Below are positions 13,143 through 25,100 of a stretch of 64,000 nt of DNA, one piece after another; within the stretch, counting starts at the first letter, position 1, and each line of letters opens with the position of its first letter. Position numbers and translations under genes: made by a program. This DNA comes from Arion vulgaris. Its lineage: Eukaryota > Mollusca > Gastropoda > Stylommatophora > Arionidae. Location of the stretch: the NCBI GenBank assembly GCA_020796225.1, contig CM036771.1, forward strand, positions 26,642,176-26,706,175, in the 5' to 3' direction. The notes beneath the pieces are model-generated. The model worked only from the letters and a program-made list of their open reading frames with translations, made no database searches and was not told the origin of the DNA.

Positions 13143-16100
13143 ATTGATTGATTGATAGGACCATCATCATTGCACTTCGGTGAGTAACCATGTGTGCTCC
13201 GATCTCTTCTGCAGTGCACAAACTCCGTAGCACCATTTTTAATCTTTTCGAATGAATTTTGTCTGGGCAGTGGCTTTCCAGCCTGCCCTTCATGAATTTG
13301 AACTGCCAATGATTCTTTTACCTGCTCAGATTGAGCATGGGACCTCATTTTTATCATCTGTCTCCAATAGGACTAGGAACTCAATCTCACCTACACTGAG
13401 ATCAGGGATCTCTGGAAAAGTATCCAGATGGCTCCACGAGGTAGTGAACCTGGTACCTTTAGCACTAGAGACAAGCATCTAACCTCTTCGCCACAGACCC
13501 CTATATATATTTATAAGTAAATATTAGATATGTATAGAGTTGTCACCTTTTGTTTAGAAGTACATCTTTAATGACGTGATTTTTTGCTGAAGACTATTCT
13601 TCAAGAAAAGGTTGAATGTCAAGGGAAAGACAGCATTACAAGTTGGAGGATAGCAACAAGAGTTCCTTAATTTGTCTCCCTTCATGGTTTTTGAAATTCT
13701 TTCATTAACACTCCAAGATACATCCAATGTTCTTACAGCTATATTTTTTGAACTACGTCCTTATATTGTGTTATAATGTTCTCATATAGATTAGGAAAAT
13801 ATTTTATACCGTGTTAATTTTGTGGTGCATACTAACACCACTATTCTATTGTGGTCAGGAAATGTTCAGTTGTGAAGAAATTCTTATTTGCCACTTCAGC
13901 TGGAGAGAACTGGGTGATACTAGTTGAGGAAAATATGTTTGGTGTTATAGCTGGATAAATCTGGCATTCAAGTTTATACACTTGACCTCTTCTTTGCGTT
14001 CGTTCTTTATGATCAATTATAATCACTCTTTGTGATATGTTTGATCTTTGCCAAGAACGTGTATACGTTGCACATTGGTTTGGTAGGCCCCTAAACGCAT
14101 AGACTTCTATACGATTAGGACATGTGCTTCGATTTCAGCCAAACCTCCTCAGTCGCCTCTTACGACATGCGTGGCAGGTAACAGTGGTTCTATTCTTTAC
14201 ACCCCAAATTTGGGCCCTGGTAACCACTCGTGCAACACTTGACCTGAATGTTATCAGAACATCACCATAATGTGTTTTGTCTATTATCATTGAATAAGCT
14301 ACAAAAATACAGGATAAAAAAAGATTAATAAAGCTGTGGAGGATTTTAAGAGAAGAATGCACAATAGTCAAGCATACAAAAGATTGTTGAATCCAACTGT
14401 TCATGCCAGATTGTCAGTTATGTATGTACACCTCTTAATGAAACAGTCAACAATTACTTCTTTTAAGTGCTAGAGCATATCTGAAATATTCTTCTTCAAA
14501 TTCAGATAATATGAAAACATTCAATGACATAATACAACTTACAAACTTATATACAGAAACAATTGGGCAGCTTTGGACTGAATGACAGCAGTCTGAATAC
14601 TGCCAGATCATTGAAGAAGAATATAAATCATTTAATTTGTTCCGTTTTAAAATGAAAAAGATAGTTTTGAATTGTACTGAAGGAAAAAGTGCAGTGACTG
14701 TATAATAAAAACTCATTCTTTCAGTGTTATCAACATTTTTGTAAATCTATTATTGTTCTTTAATTTGTTTTCCTTTGTAGGAGGACAAAATGACTGCCTC
14801 TGTAGTAAAGAAGAACTCTTCAGAGCCATTGGATAACATGGAGGTTGGTATTCCAGTCTCTTTTGCATGCTATAGACCGTTTTTTAACCTTGTACTATAC
14901 ATTCATATTCTTTAGCTCAGCAGTCTATTGAATGACATTGATGTAAATTTCCATGCAAACTGTTAATCACTGCAAATCAACATATTTTCAGGGAAATCCC
15001 AAATCTATTTTTCATGCTTGTGTATTTGTGATATATGAAAAAACGAACAGTTGTTCATATCCATCTTTTCAATATTTCACAACATTATCATGACTGTATG
15101 GATTTTAGGAATAGCAAACATCTTTTGGTTTACATTTGATGAAGATGGAACTACATTTATTTTGTGGGAATTGGAAGGTCCTTACACACCATTGTACAAA
15201 ATACTGCATGAATGTATTCAACAGGTGTGTCCTAATGTTCAGGACATTGTACATAGCGGAGAATGGATACAAGAGCCAACAGATAGCAATACTTAGTTTT
15301 CAGTATGTATCAGACTGGATAGAAAATGCAGACCAAAAAAAAACAATGTTCGTCGAGGCAGAAGTTTAGGCGCTGATTTCTGAGAGCTCATCTGAGGAAA
15401 ATGTGGTCAATTACACAGATAGGTCAGTAGTTTGGCACATGTGGAGCTCGTTGGTATTAACTGCTTAAGACAGAGGGGATGTTGTGAAGAAAGACAGTGG
15501 TGATTCTTCTGTTGCTACAAGATAACTATGAAGATCATACAAGAATTTCATATTGCTCCAGTTTCTATATTCCTTTTAAAAAGTAATGATCATTCCCTAA
15601 TGATTGATGCTGTATATACAAACCTGTCCACTCACTCATTCACTCATTGGAGCGAACACCTGCATGTATATGACAATATACCCAGTAAGCCTCTGGAGGT
15701 TGAAAACTTCAAAAGATGACATACACTCATACAGTAACCTGCCATATTAAACCTTATGTAGCATTGACTCAGAATCGGACACAACAACGGCCCCAGTATA
15801 CGGAGTCCCAGTTCTGTGCTGCATTACTTTTATAAATCATAACAGTAATATAAACTAAATACTCACATGCTTATGTACTTTCTAGTTACATTTCTTTTTG
15901 TTCTTTTTTGTACACAGGAAGGAGAGAAGATTGGAATTAGTGCTGCTTTGATGAAGGAAATGAGAGAGCTTAATGCAAAATATCAATCATCCCAGAAAGC
16001 TTTGAGGGAGTTGGAAGCTCGTACAGGAGGTATGTATCCAGTGGAATATAGTACAGGATGAAGTTCATGAACATTAGAAGGTATGTAATTTAATGAAGCT

Positions 16101-19100
16101 TTCCAGTAAGAAAGAAACATGGTAATATACCAGATATTTAACCCTCTATAGCCACTCCTGTAGACTTAAATAAAACAGTCTTGTCTATGGGAATTTCGGC
16201 CATGTTTTGCAGAATTGAAGTAGATTTAGTATAATAACAAACACTGGAAGCCAAAAGCTGAAAACTAAACCTCCAAGTCAATTGAAAGTTTGCAGAGAGA
16301 ACAATATTAGATAATGAGCAACTGAGGACTGGACTAGAATCAGGCCAGATAAAAAACAGCTGATAGAACTTTGTTGCTTTCACTCTACTCAATCTCTAAT
16401 CTAAACACTTCAGAATTTAAGAAAATAGTCAAAATGTAATTTGAAAAGTGGTCTTTCATTTAAAAAAAAATTGATGTTCTATCTCTCTTTCTGTCTTTCG
16501 TATTCTATACCATTCCCAGCTGAACATAGAGATACAAATTATCTCTAAAGTATATGTGTTTCAATTCAGTGTTCTTAGTAGAACATAGCGCTGAAATTGT
16601 TCTTAACACTATGTCAGTTATTCATTGCAGTTTCTGTAACAGTCATTTTTATAGATTTGGGTTGTTAGCCGTAATCTAACCACCTCTTTTGCCTTCTTCT
16701 TTGAATTCAGGTGTGGTCAGGGCAACTTTTGACTGGTTTTTGCATGAAGGCCTGCTTTCCTTATTATCAGTAGTCCAACCACTCATACTCTGGGGAAATA
16801 TTGTCCACTGGAACATGTAAATGATCTTGCCAGCTAAGAAAATCTATAATACTTCTTCCTTCTTCTTTGCGTTCGTTCTTTACGACCAATTTTAATCACT
16901 CTTTGTGATATGTTTGATCTTTGCCAAGAACGTGTATTCGCTGCACATTGGTTTGGTAGGCCCCTAAACGCATAGACTTCTACACGTTTAGGACACATGC
17001 ATCCGATTTCAGCCAAACCTCCTTAGTCGGCTCTTACGATATGCATGGCAGGTAACAGTGGTTCTATTCTTTACATCCCAAATTTGGGCCCCGGTAACCA
17101 CTCGGGCTGCAGTGTAAGAACAGATTTCAGTAACTCCGACTGGTTCCCAGTGGAAACAGGAGTGAAACAAGGCTGCGTCTTATCGCCAATGCTCTTTGGA
17201 ATAGCAATTGACTGGGTCATGCGAAAATGCACCAATAACGCAAATATGGGCATCAAGTGGGTTGATAAAATTTTAGAAGACCTTGATTTTGCCGACGATA
17301 TAGCCCTTTGAGTTCATCACATCAAGATATTCAAATGAAAACAAACCTCCAAAATATCTCAGGACAAATTGGTCTCCAAATAAACACCACAAAAACAAAA
17401 ATTGTTGACCTTACCAGCAGTCCAGAAAATATTCAACTAAAAACTACACTCTTGAAAAAGTCAAAAGTTTTACATACCTAGGGAGTATGATGACATCTAC
17501 GGGGATACAGCGCCAGAAATTCCACACAGAATCGCATTGGCATCAAGTGCTTTTAACAAATTGTCAAATATATGGAAGTCCAATTCACTCAGCAAGCACT
17601 TAAAATTAAAGATCTTTAACTCTTGTGTGATTCCAGTATTAACTTATGGATGCGAGAGTTGGAAAGCAACAAAAGCTCTAGAAAGAAAATTAGATAACTT
17701 TGAGAATAAATGTCTTAGAAGAATACTGAACCTCAAATGGTCAGATTTCAGACCCAATACACAAATAAGACAAGAGACCAAGCAAGAAAATGTATCAAAT
17801 TTTATAAGAAAGCGCCGCTGGAACTACATCGGCCACACACTTAGAATGGATGAGAGAAGACTCCTTACCAATCCCTCATATGGACACCAGAGGGAAAAAG
17901 AAAACGAGGAAGACCAAGAGAGACTCTGCGTAGAACCATCACCAGAGAAGGCTCAACGATGGGCCTAGTAAACATTAAAGACCTAAAACAGATAGCAACG
18001 AACCGCGAGACATGGAGAGCTATGACCTCTGCCCTATGCGCCGCCACAGGCCCAAGAGGAAAGACTAACTAACTAACTAACCACTCGGGCGATCTATAAT
18101 ACAACCTTCAAGTGCTTTTGACTTCTGACCACGCTCTGGGCACTGAACAGTCAATTGTGCGAAGTATTGCTGTACTTGGATAACCTATGTCCTTCATGGT
18201 TAGTAGAATAAATCCTGATAGCCATGTGGCGCTAACTAAGAATCATAAAACAAAATCACAACTTTGTGTAAAATCCAGGTTTGGACTACTGTCGTGAGCA
18301 GCGACAATTTTCCCTCTCTATACTCCGACACCCCATCTTTCTCTCCCCCTCCCAACAAAAAAATTGGCAGAAATTATGTTTGGTCATAACAATAAGAAAC
18401 ACATACAAGATATGAGAAAATTTGCACGATGACAGATTAACTATGGCTAATGTAATTTCTTCCAGCAAAAAGTCTGATAAATGTTGATCTCTCCATGTTG
18501 TATGTTTGTAATTTCTTTCAGGTAGAAGATCATTTTTGGGAGATTTGGAGGATGAAATGGAGAATGGAAAAGAACTTTTGAAAGAACAGCGGGGAGAGGT
18601 TGCTGCTTTAAAGGAACAGCTGCAGCAACAGGTCAGTTTACTAATGATGAGAAATTGCAGTAGAAAATTGTGCAGAAGTAAGTCTCTTCTCTTCCCCTTA
18701 ATCCCTTTCAAACTTGTTTTGTCCCTTCTCTTTCTTTTCATTTGCTTGAAATGGTGTCTACATCTGCACTTTTGTATAAATTTCAGTCTTTTGTAGTTCA
18801 CACAGAGATCTGTTTAGTTTTCTTTCCAATGTTGTTTCGCTGGGCCAGTGAGTTTGCCTCAGTTTATTATATTCTTTATAGTCTTTAAGTATGTGTTCTA
18901 CAGTTTGGGGTGCATGTACACATGGAAATATGGCTAAATTGCCAATCTTGAATTTTGTCTACATGTGACTGGAGTTGATTGTGTTCTGTTATGAAGCAAA
19001 GAATGTCTAATTGTCCTAATCTGCTCATATTTTGGTAGTCATCCTGTGTGGGTATTGGGGGCTTCCTGATTGATTTAATTGTCGTCCTTTGATGATACGT

Positions 19101-22100
19101 AAATGGTACATCTGGTTGCTCCTATTCAGCACTTTCTTTGGCCAGTCCAGTCGATCTGTAGTCCTATTTCCTGATATTCCACCATGAAACAGCATTTTGC
19201 ACATTTAATACAGTAGGGCCTGTAAACCTAGTAAGTTTCTGAACTGAAGTGCTGATCTTGCATCTGTCAGAAATACTGCAGGTTGTCGATCAATGGTGTT
19301 CACCAGTATCAGTTGTCACCTTTATTGCCTGTATTTCTGCATCATAGTTATTTAGGATTTCCCCTTTGGTATTCTGGACTGTATCCCTAGCATTGTTTGG
19401 GTATTCTGTGCAGACTCCTACTCCTCCATTCTTTGCTGTGTTTTCTGTGAACCCTTACATGTATATCCTGACCCAGAGATCTTGTAGGTTTTATTTGTTC
19501 AGGAAACTGAGAATAACTGTCCTATATTGTACACTGTTCGATTCATCCATGTTGAATATTATTTTTACCCTTGTCTAGATATGTACTGGTAGTCCATTCT
19601 CCTCTTCCCAAGATGTTTGTTCTGGCACAGACTTTAGGGTCATATCAACTTTAGTTAGGTATGAGGTTTATCAATGAAGTTTTTTGGCCGGGTGGATAAA
19701 ACTGCTTTTCTCCTGGGGTGTATATAGGGATACTGACCTGGACGTGCAGGTGTTTGTGGTAGTTATAGAGCAGACAGGCTTGCATTAAGAGCACCAATCA
19801 TGTTGATGTTAAAGATGAATAATGGTAACATCCTTTGTCTGCTCAGAGATCACTTATTGAGTAAGAATACAACAATTGATCTTGAATCTATACAGCATTT
19901 AAAGTATTTGGAATGACAAATGGTATGAAGTTGACTGAATCCCAAATTAGAAGTGTTTAAATGTGAGCCATGCATACCATAAGCATATGTACCCTTCAGC
20001 ATCTGCTCAGGGGAACTTGGTACCTATGGGTTCATCCAAAGTGCTATGACCTCCATCCATAACTAATAACCATTAAGTATAAGTTTAAAAAAAGATAAAG
20101 GACAGAGGTGTATCAAGGTGATATTTTGGAGGGGTGTGGTAAGAGATGTGAACGTTAAGATAGTTTATACAAGTCTGCATATAACATTTTGGTGAGAGGT
20201 ATAAATAACGAGAGGCAAGATGTCCATTTTGTAAAATAGGGAATGGAAGACTGACCATTAGGTATATGGAGATGTGTAGGATGTGTAATAACTAGTATAG
20301 TAGATCAGAATATCTGATTTCATCAACAGTGTTTTGCATCTCATAGATGAGTCACCAACATCAGCATAAGAAGGAAAGTTGGGACAGAACCTTGCCTTGA
20401 ATTACATTGAGAAACAAAGAATGAAGTGGTTCTGCCACTTATTACGAATACTGCCAAACTCCACTATATACAGTCTTCTAGAACAGAACATCAGGAAAGA
20501 AGGCGAGAGGATGGCCATGAAAATGATGGCATAGCAGAATCCTGTCAAAAAGCAAAAATAACTATCACTCAAGCCAATAGAGTAGGGCAAGACAAAAACA
20601 GAAAGCCATGATACTGGGCAACAACCAAGTAACAGTGTGATGACAAAAGAAGAAATTACTACACTGCCCTTATTTTTGAAGTATGCTAATCAAGCATTGA
20701 CTGTTTTCACCTCCATCAAATTGTTGTTACATGACCCTACTCAATGTCTCATTCCGATAGTCCACACTTTTATGGCCTTTCTTGTTAGTAGAATTAATCC
20801 ATTTGTCTCCGCCTCTGCTCCCATTCATCTTGCTGAACTAGCTCTTAATATCAACATTTGAGTTCAATGACCAAATTTGTGACCAGATCATATGTGTCAC
20901 CATGAGTACCAAAATGGGACCTAACTGTGCTTTTCTGTTTAGGGGTTATTTTGAACATATGGTATATTGATAACAGTAATAACAACCCTGATATGTCTGA
21001 CTGATTTGTCCTGCTTCATGACTTCATTAATGATTTCAATCCTGCTAGTTGATTTACTTCTCACATCTCCATTTTCTGTGTCAACTTCCTGAACATGGCT
21101 CCCACCATTCACCAGTTCTGCAGCAATATGTCAATATACTTATGCACATCATTTTTTTCTCAACACCTCTTCCCATCTGCAGGCTTGTTGAGACTCATCA
21201 TTCTCCCACCTTGTACACCTTCATTAACTGTGTCATGAAAATGTTGACTTTCTTGAGAGGGTCCATGATTTGTTCTGCATCTGCCTGTACCCTTGACAAT
21301 GTTATTACATCTACTATGTGTTGGGTTCAGAACATTTTTTGCCAAGATGCCATAGCCAAGCAAGATCTCCCTCCTCTAAAAATAAGAATGAGAAAATGTA
21401 AGTATTTTCTTACATATGAAAAGATATGAAGATTTGGAGAAGACCCTTATTGAAGGAGGCCTCCCTGTAAAGAGGTGAAGAGGAAGACAATGGAAAATGT
21501 GAAATCAGGATGGGACTGATGATTTGAGCAAGCCGGCTGCAGAGGTAGGACATCTGGTCTATGAGAGAGAGAAATTCAGAAGGACTGGTAGGGTGACAAA
21601 GTTCTGCTCAGAACAAGCTATTTGATGATGACTTTACATTTACATATTGTTCTGTTTCTTGCCGGTTGATTTGCAATTCAGTTAAAACTGAATTTTACCC
21701 AGTGTCATAATTTATTTACTCTTAACCTAGAGGATTACATATTTTGGCAGCAATATTAGCATATATGGAGGAAAATGCCAAGATTTCAATGCCAGACTTG
21801 GCAAATCCAGATTTGCTTTCAACTCTCGCTCCAATATGGAGCAATACGTTTAGACTGTTCAACACACATGTAAAATCTGTTCTTCTGTTTGACTCTGAGT
21901 GGTATGTGACCAAGAATATTACATCCAAGTTGTGGCATTCACCAACATGCCACATGCTCCATATCAGATAACCATAAATGATTACAAATACAGAAGTGTG
22001 AAAGAAAACTGGACAAAAACCAACACAACTGAAGATTAAATGGCGATGGATTGGAACACCCTCAGGAAACAACTGAAAAGCATAACTAGATATACACTTG

Positions 22101-25100
22101 ATTGAAACCCACATGGAAGACGGGAGTGGGGATACCAAAACATACCTTGCAAAGAACTGTAGAAGAAGGGATCGGGGCTGAAGAAGATGAACCTGAATAG
22201 AGTATGATGGAGAGCAACATTTACAACCCTACGTTCATTGGAAACAAGAAGGTTTAGTAGTAGTGGTAACCTAGTGTTATATTTTGGAGAAATCTGAAAT
22301 TATTTGATTGATTATATATCATTATCTGCTATGATATTAATTAAATATTGTTATGAATCACTCTATTTGATAAGAAAATCATTCGTCTTGAAGTCTGTAG
22401 ATTTATAGAATCTAAAATTGTTTATTAGTTGGACCTAATGAAAAATCACATGGAGACGAAGTTAGGGAAACAAGAGAGAAAATGGCAGAAAAAAATGCAA
22501 CACATGACCCAAGAACATGCCAGTGAAATAAAAAAGGTAAGGAGAATTTCATGTGATATAACTCTGTCTTTTATCTTTTATTTTAATGAATGTTTACAAC
22601 CAAATAGGCTTCACCTGCGGTTGATTGTTGTTATTCATTCTGGACCTATAGGTTGGATTCAATGAACTATTGTGTTGTGGATGTTGAATAACTTAAGTGA
22701 TAGAAGAACACCTTAAAGCAGAACCAGGCATATGAGCATAGGTTCTTCTGTCCATTATCATAAATCTGGTAAAGGTTTTTTTTTGGTGCAATTTATCCTC
22801 AAATATCTTATCCTGATCAGAACTTTGCCACCCTAGCAGTCCTTCTAAATGTCTTTCTTTTTTAGGCCAGATGTCCTGCTTCTGTAGCCATCATGCTCAA
22901 ATCATTAGTTGCATTCCGAATCCATCTTCTCTGTGGTCTTCCTCTTTGTCAAGATGTCCAAAATACTTCAATTTTCTTATTTGCAACATTAGCTAGTTTT
23001 TGTAAATTTTGATTTATTTCTGGATAGATTTATTTTTTCTCTTGTCTGCTATAACATACGGAGGACTCTTCTATAACACATATATTCAAAAGCACATATA
23101 TGTTTTTCCACTGCCTTGTTTAATGTCCATGCTTCACACCCATATATTGCAAATGGGAATATGCATGCTCTTAGTATTCTGATCTTTGTTTTTTTTATCA
23201 GCTCCATTCCCTACTGTTTTTAGTTGTTTAATTTTTTTGTAAGCCATGTTTGTTCTTTAATTTCCTTCCTCCCAATTCCATCCCTTGTTAGCAGTTAACC
23301 GAGATATTCAAAACTGTTCACATTTTTGCAGTGATTAGATCAATATATTAAAAATATTATTATAATAATTCCTCTCGTACCGTTATACATTACATAGGGC
23401 CTGCAAGTAATTTCTCCATACCACTCTATCCTGGGCAACTCGCTCAATCTCATCCATGGAACTGAGACCGATATTTCTTGCCTCTCTCAGCAAAGTTCAT
23501 TTCAGGGTCTCCTTAGGTCGACCTCTCTTTCTTGAACCCTTTGCATCCCACTTCAATGTCTGCTTTGATATTCGTTGATCATTTCCAATCAAGGTGTGTC
23601 CAACATATCTCCATCTCTTTCTTATAACAGTTGTCACTAGTGGTTGACCAGACATGTCTCTGATTTCATCACTTCTCCTGAATTCATTCAATTTTATATT
23701 CATTATTTTTCACATACATCTATTTTCAAATTCATTCAACTTGCTTTCTATATCTTTAGTCATTTTCCAACTCTCGTTGGCATATGTTAGGATTGATACA
23801 ACATTTGAATTGAAAATTCGTAATTTAGTTTTAATACTCTATAACTTGCAATTTCATATTTTATTTAGACTTTTAAAAGCTGATGTTGCTTTGCCAATCC
23901 GTATCATAATTTCTTTTTAACATTTCCTGTGCAATCAAAATTACTACCTAAATAGGTGAACTGCTCTGTTATTTTTATCATTTTAAATTCCAGTGTGATA
24001 TCTGCATTACTTGCCATAGGTGTCTTCATTATATTTGTTTTTTCATAGCTTATCTGCAGTCCAACTTTTGATGCTATAGATGACAAGTTGTCTGTTTTTC
24101 TTTGCATATCTTGGTTGTTTGTACTTAACAAGGCAATATCATCTGCAAAATCCAAATCTTCTAGTTGACTATTTTCTACCCAATCGATGCCAGTTTCGCC
24201 TCTGCAACATTTTCGCATCACCCAGTAAATGGCCACTCCAAACAATAGCGCAGATAGAATACAGCCTTGCTTTACTCCGGTTTCAACCATAAACCAGTCG
24301 CTGTGTCCACCATCAGTGCGATTAAAAATATTCTAGATGGCGAAATGGGTCAACATCACGCCACCCACCTTTACTTCTCAGTGCTTTTCGGGTATCCAAA
24401 TGAGGCGGTGTTGACCTGACAGCCATTACAATCGGAAAAAACTCTGAGACTCATTTTAAGAAATCTGTGCTCCTTGCTTTTATTGATTGTCAGGACTGTT
24501 GTTATGGAGTATATAGTGTGCATGGGATGGCATACTTCTCCTTACATTCTTTATTATAACTGTCAGAATTTCTATAGTTTTATCATTACCCGCCTGAGTT
24601 TTGCAATGCCTTCACCGCCTCAACCTTGAGTTGTCTTGCCAAGTCTTTGATTCTATTAGTGCACGTTATTGTGTCATTATCAATATAGCTTATAACAAGT
24701 AATGAGATGAGTAACGATATACGCTATGAGATGAGTAAATTAAAACAAAAACAACTTGACTGTCTTTCAGTTAAACAATGCCTTAGAGACAACCAGCAAA
24801 TCTCAGGAGGAAGATTATAACCCTAAGCAGTTAAAACAACAGCAGGAGGTTCAAGAGATTTTGCGTGTAAGTACTTGACAGCAGTAGAATATTTCTATTT
24901 CTGTGTACACTTTCTGACATTAGCTGGAATAGTGTAAAATAATGTAATAAAAACTACATGTTTACCACATCTTATAGACTAACTCTTTGCCACATTCTAC
25001 AGATTGCCTACATACCACATCTTACAAACTAACTACATACAACATCATACAGACTGGCTGTATATCTCATTCTTCATGCTGACTACATGCCACATTGTAC

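Noticed and set aside
13025..13357. Minus-strand frames with long Ile-Tyr runs
   Set aside because: Translation of the (AT)n microsatellite and the SINE.
18286..18801. 171-codon minus-strand frame
   Set aside because: Antisense to DZIP1 exon 8 and its flanking intron. Its sequence is low complexity with Lys/Arg and Ser runs and shows no family match.
21722..22138. 138-codon minus-strand frame
   Set aside because: The plus strand at 21740-22260 resembles an old LINE-like C-terminal region weakly, but I could not align it to any family. The minus frame has no family match.
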